DNA of 64,000 nt from Siphonodentalium dalli (lineage: Eukaryota; Mollusca; Scaphopoda; Gadilida; Siphonodentaliidae): assembly GCA_032622095.1 (NCBI GenBank), contig CP136064.1, positions 276,293,614 to 276,357,613 of the forward strand, read 5' to 3'. Below the pieces are notes generated by a model, which saw only the letters and a list, made by a program, of their open reading frames with translations, was not told the DNA's origin and did no database searches. Both the position numbers and the translations under genes were made by a program. This document shows positions 11,273 to 22,500 of the stretch, piece by piece; the first letter of the stretch is position 1; every line of letters starts with the position of its first letter.

Positions 11273-12521
11273 GGGTACGTTCATACGCTGGCAATATTGC
11301 ACTGCAAACTGCAAAAATGCCAGCTGCAAAATTGCCAAAACGGATTAATTTCTGCCCGCTGTCAACAAATCAGCGTTAGTAGTGATCAACGAACGACATC
11401 CGTTTTGCGTGATTGATGAGCTGTTTGCAATATATCAGAACACGGTGCGTGTTGGTATTCTTAGGCCAGTCAAAATAATGTCACTTGACATGTTGGAATG
11501 TGATATTGCCACGGCCAGCTCTCTCGACGGGATGCTGCTCATGTATGAGTACAATTAACGTCACCTAGACAGGAGATGGTGCGTCCGCACTTGGCTCAAC
11601 GAAATTAACCGACGAATTCAAATCTTCCCGGGTATCATCCCAAACTCCAAACTTGTCATTCCAATAATGTTAGTCACAAACTCGTTGGTCTTCATGTTAA
11701 GCAAAACAGTAAGTTAAGAACGGGGAGAGGGCACGTGGTGCTGATGTTAAACAAAAACAAAGAAATCAAATAAATAGTAATACAAGTTAATCAAAAGCAC
11801 ACAATATATTGTTATTCAAATGGCATGAATAATAATATAGGCCCATATATCAATGCCAAAGACTAACATCCCATTATCCCCACTGTTAGACCCCACCCCA
11901 CCGCCACGACGACACAACCAGTCGCCTTTAAACCACTACAATTACATCGATATCGCAGTCTTGGTATATGGTGTTAGCACGTATTCGAACCCCAGCTTGA
12001 TCTGAATTGAGTGATCTCTCAATGTGCCATTCTGATCGATACATGACCATTTCGATAGGAATTGAGAATTTGTACACTGAAGTAAGCACATTTGAAGCAA
12101 TGCATGGATACTCATAGTGAGTCCTGCCACAACTTCCCCAATAGCTCCCACATTTATGACTCCGGAAGCATCACTTTTGGTACTATTTGTATCACGCCAT
12201 ATCATCATATCCTCATATAACGGAGATCCACATGTATAATTATGTGTGCATGAGAATCAGAGAACACACCCTGATCCCATTCGATCGTATCAATGACGGT
12301 ACAGACACAAACAATTATTGTTAGTGGCCTTGTGTTGTGGCCACCGGCAGAGAGGTATACACCCGTTATCATATACCACGGTTGATTGTTGACGACCAGC
12401 CACGAGACAGCACGAGCTCGCCGGTAGCTGGCAAAAATGCCAGCTAACAAAACAAAACGAACCTTTGCAGCTGGCATTTTTGCAGTTTGCAGTGCAATAT
12501 TGCCAGCGTATGAACGTACCC
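11273..12521. mobile_element. PIF/Harbinger-like non-autonomous element with TTA duplication
   Basis: A 1,249-bp element with inverted ends GGGTACGTTCATACGCTGGC, continuing through AATATTGCACTGCAAACTGC, mirrored at 12460-12521. It is flanked by TTA on both sides (11270-11272 and 12522-12524). A 3-bp TTA/TAA duplication is the mark of PIF/Harbinger. Internal ORFs at 11942-12208 and 12205-12579 on the minus strand show no DDE transposase motifs; the second runs out through the right end. Confidence 0.75.
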
Positions 12522-12779
12522 TTAGTCTGGTTGTAAGATCTCCGAGATCAACTGTTTTATTTGGGTCTATTTCTGACAAAATGTTTACATTGAATATGAG
12601 GAAACATGAAATTTCAAAGTCTTAAAATTGAGATGCGTTGCTAGTTTGGGGTGTCAAACGTATAGATTATGATGTTGTATCTACCTTGCGTAGCATATAG
12701 GCACAATTGGATACCGCTAAAAGTTGTTTATTATTCATGTATATATTTTTTAGAAATTTTCGAATCCATATTCCTTAAG

Positions 12780-13160
12780 CAGGAAATGTCATGCCTGGCA
12801 CAAATTTAAACATAGGTTGGAATTGTTTTCATTGTCCGATTGTCCAACCACCAATTTGTGGGGAATTTTTGTTTTAGACAAACAGTAATCTTTTCCTTTT
12901 TTTGTTTTTGATAAAGGTTGTCCGAAATTGGCTTTAGTTGTTACTTTTCAACCCAACATTGGGAGGGGGTTCTGCTTGGAAATTCCCAACCGTTTTTTAA
13001 CAGTTGTGGAACCTTGAGGTGCCAGTTAGGAAAAGTTAAACCAAATGTGGGGTTGGGTACAAATAGAGTTCCCCAAAACTGATTCAAGGGTTGGTGTACT
13101 GTTGGAAATTCCAAGGTGGATGGTATCCGTCGTAACATGTTCCCGTTTTCAGTCATATTT
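12780..13160 (-). repeat. Dispersed repeat family D (inverted copy)
   Basis: CCAATTTGTGGGGAATTTTTGTTTTAGAC near 12850 is the complement of the family D block GTCTAAAACAACAAATTCCCC, followed by TTGGAAATTCCCAACC-type words. Strongly diverged. Confidence 0.45.
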
Positions 13161-13369
13161 AGTCAATCGTTCGGGACCACACCGACATGGGAGATTCGAT
13201 TTCAACTGCATTCAGCCAGGGAAACGAGGTAGGATTTGCAAGGCCATCTGATCAAAATTGTCAATAGTTGTATATTTCACACTAAAAATAATTGTTAAAA
13301 TATTATTTAACAGTAGTTCTTCTAACCAGTAATTAGTGGGAATGTGTTTTTACAAACTATTGCATATTT

Positions 13370-14040
13370 TCCTACTGGTTGTCAATCTTTGGCAGAAATG
13401 GCAGTATGTTGGAATTTTCCAACCTTAACCCTTTACCCAACAGAACGGCCCTGTGCCAATGCATTCTCTTATATATGCGAGTCGACCATAGGTCGCCTCG
13501 CATATATAAGAGAATGCATTGGCTTAACACATTAAAAATTATAAAATTGTTAAAGAATGTAAGAAAAAATGGTAAAAAGTGTTAAAAAAAGATTTTTTTT
13601 AGGCCAATGCATTCTCTTATATATGCGAGGCGACCTATGGTCGACTCGCATATATAAGAGAATACATTGGCACAGGGCATAACTGTAACTATCACAATGT
13701 GGTCAAGGAGCCTGTTCCAATGATATCCATATTTGTATGGTTCTATTGAGACAGACCGAAGATATTTTAGGCTGTTGAAGCTTGTTTTGGCCGGTTTGTT
13801 GGGTAAAGGGTTAACGGGTTGTCAGGATAGATATTTTCCGAGCTGGAAAGCTAAAATAGACTTTCAAATTAGTAATTTGTGGCAAATTTGTTTTAGACCA
13901 ATAATAGTCGCATATTTACCTACTTTTTACCACACTTCGTCACAATAGTCATCTAAGAAATGTCCAACCGTTGGAGGGCGGGTCATAATGTCCACCCAAA
14001 TCCAGGGGTACAAATGGAATTTCCAATATTAGGGCACGTT
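13370..14040. repeat. Family D-like sequence hosting a hairpin MITE
   Basis: GGAATTTTCCAACCTTAACC before, and GTTGGGTAAAGGGTTAACGG after, the 13449-13677 element form inverted words. TTTGTTTTAGACCAATAATAG at 13881 matches the complement of the family D block. Probably an old repeat with a younger insertion. Confidence 0.4.
13449..13677. mobile_element. Two-hairpin MITE, family C (copy 1)
   Basis: Ends GCCCTGTGCCAATGCATTC and complement. Each half folds into its own hairpin: 13455-13523 and 13603-13671, each with 26-bp arms containing TCTTATATATGCGA and a 17-bp loop (GTCGACCATAGGTCGCC or its complement). The two hairpins are reverse complements of each other, so the whole element also folds. 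Related copies lie at 36574-36945, 55094-55425 and 55611-55760. Confidence 0.8.
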
Positions 14041-16930
14041 TATCTGGTGTAAGCGCAGCCGTGCAGTTGGACATTCAAACATGGAGAATCCCTCCCATAA
14101 CTTGCCCTCTCGCCAGACTTAATAGCATTGAAAAACGCAGGTCATATTTAAAATACTCCCTATTCCTCGATGCCTGTCCCAATACGTAAAGGTTCCAGCT
14201 CGAAATTCCATGATTGGATGACGTTTGTGAGCAGATTGTGCTTAGCGTTGCTTAAACTCGTTTGACATCCCCCGGGCAAACAATACAACGTTTATTGCGA
14301 AATCGGCCCACAAACTCCATACTTTTCAATATATTATCGAGGAACAAATATTAACAAAGAAATGTTCCCTGTGCTGTCTGTTATAAAAGTTATAAAAAGT
14401 TCACCGTCAAAATTCCCAGGTTTTGAACTGGTCCAATACATATGCGGATGTAGCCAGAGTTGATATTCGTATCATGATCTACACCATCTAAACGATATTG
14501 GGTCAAAATTCCCGACAGTAACTGTCGGCAAAATAGATGGCCGAACCGACGGCATTTAAAAAGTCAGAATGTTATGTTCAGCTAAGTGTTGTCAATACCG
14601 AGATATTATTTATTAGTCAGTTGAATGTTTCAGCAATAGACTGTTTGATTTGAAATTAGTCCCGTTTGTAAGTATATTCCAGTCGTTGCTATGGTGATTG
14701 CGAAATGATATGCATATATTCTTGATTATGTTCGGTTTGCGACAACCAAAACAATCGGCAAGGATAGAGTTGTCTCCTCGATACGAGGGTTGGACCCCGA
14801 TTGCGAGTACAGAACGTAAGCTTCTGTGATGTCATCACTTTTATCGGCTACAATTAATGCTCATAGTTCAGCATTTTAATAAACTAAGCTGTCCGCTATT
14901 GGAAATTAGTCTGAAATTGTCTGATATAAACGCGCGAAATTGTCCGCAGATGAACCCTTCCTATACAGAATACTAAAAGTGTAGTTTCTACAGTAAATGT
15001 TTGGATGAGTTCAACAAATGACAGCAGGTCGTTTGTTTAACTTCTTATCGGAACATTTTTATCCAATAAATAAGACCCCGTTCTGCACTAATATTCTCGT
15101 GTCTGCTTATTTTGCATGCATATACCATTCCAATATATTCTTTGAAAAACTTAATAGGAGAATCCATTTAGTATATTGTTCTAATTGTTGCCTTCGGTGT
15201 ACTTAAGATGGATTATCTCTTCATAGAACAATTTTGAAATGGTTGATTGGTTATAAAATAATATGAATTGACGAAACTCTTCAAATTAATGATTTTATTA
15301 CGAATATTTATTATGAATTGATTAAATGGGACCCGTTATTGTTCTATTTTTATAACAAGACTATTCAGGCGATGTGATATAGCGATAGAAATAATTGGGT
15401 TCTCATATCTACTTTCCGAACGTCAAATGTCCCCGATTGATTGTATTAGTTATTCCGTAGTTATAGGCGATAATGAGTCCAATTAACGTTTATTGCGACT
15501 TTACACAATAAAATTTCTGGGCTCTTTTAACAGTAACCACTGTTTGTTAGTTAGGTAACAAACACACGTTTTTAGACCAGAAAATATTCGGCATATAATC
15601 ATTATTAATCCATAAGAAGCATATCCGGACAACGGTTTTAGATTCATATATAATGCTATATACATGTATACCCGGTAACTATATATCACATGTGTACAAG
15701 AGATGACTGGGTTTGAATCAACTCGACTTGTCAACGTTAGACAAGAAACTGATTAGAACAGACACATAGACTATAAGCCAATTTTATAAAATGTTTACCG
15801 GATTTCCTGTTTCAAAAATACCCCATATCACGTCATGGCGATAGTCTGACACGCGAAGTTAGGGGGCATAACTCTCATTGGAGCTTACAACTGTATGTGC
15901 CATTAACATAGTTTACAATGTTTGTGAATGCTTTATACATGTACTTACTTTTCCTTTTCTTATTGGTCAAATGCCTCGAAATGACAATTTAAGTGTCGGC
16001 ACTTGTTCTTAACATAAGTTGTGCCCTCTCGGCATATAATAGCAATTCAGCAACCAACCCGCGTCTTGTGAATTTAGTAATATTACTCAACCAGGGGCGA
16101 TTGTGATTCTATGGAGACAGTATGTTGTTTGAAATTTGATTTACAATATGAGCAACGGTCAAATAACCTGGCTGTACTCGAGTGAATATACAACCTCTGG
16201 ATACTTGCACGTTATTACTTGATTAGTTAAATATCTGCACAGATCATGCTACCAGAGACTACCCGACATTTCGATGTCACTTAATTGATAGCAAAATTAC
16301 AATTTTATTTTGATTATAAACTTGAATATTTGTCACAGAAACCCGCATCTTGATTGGCAGAGTGCTGCCAACTTTTAGTTTTCGATTCACAAACCATCGG
16401 TCGCTAATAGGAAAATCGAATTTTCCATTCACCAGTCCCGTAATGGAAGCAACCACAACCACTATATAGGTACGGTTAACCTGAAGTTGTTCCAATTATG
16501 TTAAGAGTAACCATATGGAATTTGGAGATTTGATCACCCCCCGCCTGAAATTTTGTTTATCTCACATTAAAGCATATAATGCAGCTGCGTAATGTAGATA
16601 AACACAACTTTTTGTGAGGTTGATCGTTTAAATGTTATGTTCAATTATGGAATTGCAAATGAAATAAACGTGCCCTGTTTCGTTTGATATTCGTGGATTC
16701 GAGCATGGCAAGTTTGAACTCTCCGGCTTGTTAACAAACTGTTCATACTCTAATACCCGAATATCTAACGAAACGGGTTACAATTAACCCTAAATGGAAA
16801 GCGGTCAAAGAGGTCATCTGATTGCCCATGGAATTATCAGCAGACGTCGATCAAAATTAACCTGAGGTAGAAATTTCGACATACTAATATGCAAGTTTAC
16901 CTGGACAGATTGCATTGTATCCCAGTAATT
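14040..16930. other. No supported gene; one dispersed repeat
   Basis: Short ORFs only. The part at about 14250-14510 shares ordered blocks (AGGAACA..TATTAACAAAGAAAT, CCGTCAAAA..., CCCAGGTTTTG..ACTGGT, ATCATGATCTAC) with about 37230-37520, so it is an interspersed repeat copy. Nothing else was recognised. Confidence 0.5.
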
Positions 16931-16932
16931 CT

Positions 16933-17098
16933 GAGGCTGATTATAACAAATGACTTGCAAATCGTTTGGGGTTCATTGGATTTTTTGACCGGCAGAATAA
17001 TTAAAGTGTGTAAATCCCGATCACAGAACATTGTGTAATTAGTCTGCCGGTCAAAACCAATGACCACAATCGATCTGCAAGTGATTTCTTATAATCAA
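16933..17098. mobile_element. Palindromic MITE-like repeat
   Basis: TGATTATAACAAATGACTTG through TTTTTTGACCGGCAGAATAATT is mirrored by AATTAGTCTGCCGGTCAAAA through CAAGTGATTTCTTATAATCA. Arms are about 70 bp. No clear target duplication. Confidence 0.65.
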
Positions 17099-17344
17099 AT
17101 AAAAATCATATGCCAGTACATTTAATACAATATTAATAATTTGAACAACTTTTTCAAAAAAGTACCACAAATGGAAGTAGCATATATTGTTCAAATTTAA
17201 ACAGTCTCCCAATAATAACACGTAGCTTGAAGTGGACACCACGCGTCGAGCACGTGCACACGGTCGACTTCGAGTGACGTAGGTGTTCATCGCTTTTTAT
17301 GAAGTGTCGACTTGAGTTATTGCGATTTGTACAGATTCTTAAGG

Positions 17345-17450
17345 AAGCTAACCCTTGGAACAAACGTCGCACTACCGACGAATCTAATTCAATTAGAATT
17401 AGACTAGAGTTTAATTCATAATTCGTCTGTTGAAACAAACGTCGCATTTA
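17345..17450. repeat. Inverted repeat, AACAAACGTCGC family (copy 1)
   Basis: CTTGGAACAAACGTCGCACT and ACGAATCTAATTCAATTAGA are followed by GTTGAAACAAACGTCGCATT. The family recurs at 18468-18505 and 18585-18672. Confidence 0.55.
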
Positions 17451-17919
17451 ATTCAAGACGAATCTAAAATATAAGTGATTTCGTCAAAACGGCTAAAATA
17501 GAAGTTTTATATCGATTCTAAAACGTAAAATTTAGTGAGAAAATGTGGCTTGACTTCAAAGCGACGAAATTAATGTTACTATTCTGAGGAGTGGAAATGA
17601 TTGGTTTTATATCGCTATTTCGTAGGTATTTGATACATATTTTAGGTGGTATTTTTCTTTGAACTTGTCTGAAAGAAATCAGGTCCAGTTTATTTTTATC
17701 GAAAACGTTGTACCGTTTTAACAATTTAATAGCAAGTTGAGGTCAACGCGCTATATCACAATATATTGCGTCAGTATGCCTATCTAAAACCACGTGGTAA
17801 AATAACCATGGTGGGCAGGGTCGTACGGCTATAGGGTCTCAGTTGGGGGGGGCTAATAAATTTGCGTAATTCTTTTTGCACCCCCCCCCCTTGGCTGTTC
17901 CTTCACTTGCCTGGATATT

Positions 17920-18400
17920 AGCCTATTCTGAATGGATCAGTAGACTTGTGATCATGCACTGGGCGGGCCATGGTTCTGCCAGTAGAAGAAAAATCAGATC
18001 TGAACCTGAAAATCCGATCATAGTTTGGCACAGCGGGAGAAAACTTTGAACATGAGAACCGCAAAAAACTCTAGTATTAGACTGGCTTCAAGCTTTCCAA
18101 GTGCTGACAATTTCCAACCTGACATCCCCACGAAGGTTGGACAATTTCCAACTGATTACCATTTAAGTTCATAATTTTGAACTGAAGCATAGGAAAATAA
18201 TTAGCAGTTTTTTTGGCTGGCCATGGGAGTCATGAGGGACTAGGACACAGGCCATTTCAGTCAAAATGTTGGACCAAAAGTACGAAAATATGCAAATGTT
18301 GGTCTAAAAACAACAAATTCCCCAATAATTCATTTGCTTGAAAATCAAACTACAAGAACATTTTCAACCCATCTTTGATGTTAAATTTGCACACGTCCAT
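17920..18400 (+). repeat. Dispersed repeat family D (copy 2)
   Basis: ATTCTGAATGGATCAGTAGA, TTTCCAACCTGACATCCC and ATGCAAATGTTGGTCTAAAA occur in the same order and orientation as at 4640-5010. Confidence 0.6.
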
Positions 18401-18584
18401 GCACAGTATAGCGTGTATATCCAAACGGAATAAATATTTATTTAGTGCGTCTACTCGCATTTAATTTGAAACAAACGTCGCACTTTCGTCGACTCGAATT
18501 CAAATACCACCAAATTACGTCATGCTCGTTGGTGTTTTCCAGTTTCAATTGGAATTCCCTCATTAGCATATCTACTCGCATTTA

Positions 18585-18672
18585 TTTGCAACAAACGTCG
18601 CTCTACCGACGAATCTAATTCAAATAATTGAATTCGATTCGTCGGCAGTGCGACGTTTGTTTCAAGGGTAAG
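18585..18672. repeat. Hairpin, AACAAACGTCGC family (copy 2)
   Basis: Near-perfect arms of about 40 bp: TTGCAACAAACGTCGC.CTACCGACGAATC.AATTCAA, a 4-bp loop, then the complement ending GTGCGACGTTTGTTTCAA. A single-hairpin MITE. Confidence 0.7.
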
Positions 18673-19502
18673 AGTGAATGCACAGGGTGTGTGATTATGT
18701 TGCATTGGTTAATGTGTGATCGTTATCGTGAGACTGATGATTTGAGGGAATGTTGACTACCCCGAGTATTTGAATGCTTGAGTGAGGAACATATGTATGG
18801 AGGTGGTGCTCAGTTAGTCACAAGCACGTTATGATGGTACAAAAACTCATTTAAAGTGCACATTAAGAACAACTTAAGTGCTGCTTGTCGCTCCATGCCA
18901 CGAAAAATTAACTCTGAATTTAACCGCATGCCATTGCAATGAAAGTGTTAGAAAACACTTTGAAGCACTGAAATCTCATTATAATTATTGAAAATATGGC
19001 TTCCAATTCTCCGTGGAATAGCAATAATGCATTGTCACACCATTTACTGTTGCTGAAAAACTTGAAATATCTGGGGGTGATTACTAATATATGGCGAATG
19101 GGGTGGTTACTTGAGCTGTTATTTAATTATGTGAACATATCTTATTATTTATCCCCCACCCTTCATCCTAATTCACCGAGATAACAGACAGTAGATGTGG
19201 GTACTCAGATGTTCACGCACAACTATAGTGCGGATTTCTAAATCTTATTTGTCAATGATTTACGTTTTGAGAGCCATTTGATGGAGATCAAGGCGAAGGT
19301 AAATTTTGATTGACTTACGGATATGCAACAATACGCCACGCAGTTTTAGATTGATTGTGTGTTCAAAATGTTACTCCGATCGCGTGACTTGAGTCTGTTA
19401 CTTTTAATGAAAAACATACTCGCGCGTAACTATTCATAGTTCAATATGTCACCTGACTGTACCAATAAATCTCAATATTTATTTCTCTATTTTATCTTTT
19501 GT

Positions 19503-19504
19503 AG
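19503..19504 (+). other. Predicted 3' splice site before the start codon
   Basis: A pyrimidine-rich run (TTTCTCTATTTTATCTTTTG) ends in TAG at 19502-19504, 22 bp before the ATG. This suggests an upstream untranslated exon joined to an exon starting at 19505. Confidence 0.55.
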
Positions 19505-19526
19505 GCCAACAAATATCTGTCAAACC

Positions 19527-22500
19527 ATGGGAATGATATTCCTAACACTCTTCGGTCTCGTCGCACTCGGTAAGTACTTTACAATTAGCTTTGTTTTAAC
19601 AATCAAATCACCTCCGAAATATATTCTCAAAAATAAGCTTTTAAGATTAATCACATTACAAACGTGATTTAAATAGAAAAATACTAGACCTAGTATTTCT
19701 ACAATTTTGTCTTCGCCCAATGTGAATACTAGACTGTTGTCACTATATACATCCTATTTTATATTAACCTGGTGATTTATGGGCACCTTCTCCTTTTATA
19801 CTCCACAGAATATATGCAATTAATTTGAGCCATGGATTACTCCAAAATACACTCGAATGCTCTTGAGAAAGATGCGAACAACATGGCAATTATAATGAAA
19901 ATGACAAGACTCCATTCTGAATCTGGACGACTAACGCCATACAAATTATATCGGCCTCGATCTGTTTTTCTTTATTTGATGAGCAGTCCTGAATCCACAA
20001 CCGCGAGGGTCCAGGGCCACAACAGTCCAGTGGGATTAAAAGTTTGAAACCTGAACTGCAAAAGTCTAGCATCCTGACAGGACTGCAGCCCTGCGTTCGA
20101 AATGTCCAACCTGGCGCCCTACTGAGATTGCACATTTTTCATCTGATCACAATATTGGCAGATAGTAAAAGATGTGCAGTTGTTGGTCTAAAATAAACAA
20201 ATTCCACATAAATTACTAGTTTGAAAATCATAAGACATCTTTCAACCTATTGTTGGCGTGAACTATCTTGCCTATATATTCTTTTCGGTATGAAATTTCC
20301 TCCCACTTTTTAAAAACGATTTACCATAGGTGGGGCGAGGGTGGTACATCCCAGGCACGTGCTACACCACATGAACCAAATCCACAACTCTATAAAACTT
20401 CATATGTGCTCTCGATGGGACTTGCGTCCTCAAAATTAGTAAAAACGTATCGGTGTACATATTTGCAAATAGGGTGCCCACTCTCGTTTCACTCGGTTCA
20501 AACGTCTTGGTACTTGCGACAGGGGTGGGCCGTTTCACCCCACTACAAATTCAGTACACATTTGTAACAGTTTGAAAGTTCATGCTGTGTAAGAAATTTA
20601 AGAATCAAGGTTTAATTGATCAGAGTTTAATATGTTAAATTGGTTATGTGTAGACCAAAAGTAGAAGGTTTCTTATGTTCGGACTGAACGGGCAATCAAT
20701 TGGAACATTTCCAACGTAATGGCGTGCATAGTTTGTTTGGGATATCGCTCATAAACATAAACATCGCTACAAATAGACAAAATAAGGCCCATAACTCTCG
20801 TATAAAAGATTGGACAAACCTGTTTTAGTTTTAAGACTCTATGCTCTGTACCCCAAACGGAGACCCTCTTGCGACGTCCCTGCACGAATAAATAGATTCA
20901 ATCATCCATGACTTAACGTTAGCCCAGAGAAAACCACTTGGATGCCGCAGTGTTAATGCCGTTCTGAACAAAACATGCATGGACCAACCCACGGGGTATA
21001 TTGGCGGCAATAAAATGGCAGGCTGAACACGCCATAACAATAGAGTTCACGGTTCTAAAGCATTTTCGCATCCATTGAAACTACTCAGTTTTCGGTAGTT
21101 TTTCACCATGCACCATTGCCTATTCGAATGGGAACTTCAAGTTCAAAAGTTCAAAAGCTTTATTTATAAAGGCAGGCATTTTAAATTACAAACATGAGCA
21201 TTAAGCTCATAACTGTAAAATAATGAATATGCACATAAACAGTAACGTGAATAAAACACAACCTATCTGAAAAATATATTACATGTATATTGGCTAAAAC
21301 ATTGTAAAAGAGTGAAATCCCTGAGGACAGGTAGCCCCGACTCTATCAAAAGCGCAAGACACAAATTTGTATATTCATATACGGCACAGAAATGCGCACA
21401 ACGAGTCCATATTTCATTCCTGGATAACACGTTTTGTTCCATTCAGATATCATGCCAGAGAGTGAGGATTAAAATACAAAACATCTACATATAATTAGGA
21501 TATCCTACAGGCACTGCATTTACATTTAAAACCATTCCAGGTTTGTAACATACATTAAGTATTTGATAGTCTCTGCGGTTCTGCATGACTCTGGAAGAGA
21601 ATTCCACACTTTAGGTGCCATGAATCTAAACGAGCTTAAACCTAAAGTAGTAGTATCAGGTGATGGCAGTTCCAGAGTCTCAGAATTTCTAAAAGAGTAT
21701 AAACTAAGTTTACGATTCACCAGGCAGTCCAAATAGGAAGGAGTGCTAATGTCCTTTAGTATTTTGAAAACTGAGTGCCATTTTGAAAACTGCGAGTGCC
21801 ATAAGTTTGAGTCTTTGGAGATGTAGATGCTCAGTTTCCAAGCTTTAGGAGAAAGTCATAATCAGATGTGTAGTCATTATAGATATAACGAAAAGCTCTC
21901 TCCTGAATTTTCTCCAGCCTGTCCGTAGAAAACGCACTGCAGAAATGCCAGGTAAGAGGGCAGTAGTTACAATTTGAGAGGGTGAAAGATTTGAAGATAC
22001 ATTTTTTGCCTGAGAGGGTCAGCATATGTCCAAGTCTCTTTAAGACATTTAGCTGCCGTGATGGCTTTGAACATAGCGAATCAACACTGAAAAAAAAAAC
22101 TTAGTCAAAAGTAACTAAGTTACCTTAGTCAGAACCCCCGTCTCAAAACTAACTAACTTAGCTTAGTCAGAAATGACTAAGGTTGCCCTTAGTCATTTCT
22201 GACTAAGGCCTTAGTCAGAAATGACTAAGGCCTTAGTCAGAAATAAATAAGCCCTTAGTCAGAAATGACTAAGGCCTTAGTCGGAAATGACTAAGGCCTT
22301 AGTCAGAAATGACTAAGGCCTTAGTCAGAAATGACTAAGGCTTGACTAAGTCATCACTGTATCCATATAGTACATTTAATTGGGCCTAATTATTGGGGGT
22401 ATCATAGCCCTGCAGCCTCAGCTGAACATCGCAACTGCAGATTAAAATAACTGAAAATAATGACTCACAGGTATCAACATAAATTTTATTAACTATTGAA

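Larger units (their letters stand above)
17110..19500. other. Intergenic sequence with small repeats
   Basis: No gene recognised. Contains a poly-C run near 17881, a family D copy (17920-18400) and the AACAAACGTCGC hairpins. The last part (about 18700-19500) is low-copy and may include the promoter and first untranslated exon of the Cys-rich gene, but no core-promoter motif could be fixed. Confidence 0.4.

Noticed and set aside
11960-12000. tRNA-like B-box (GGTTCGAAT on the minus strand)
   Set aside because: No cloverleaf, A-box or acceptor stem could be assembled around it.
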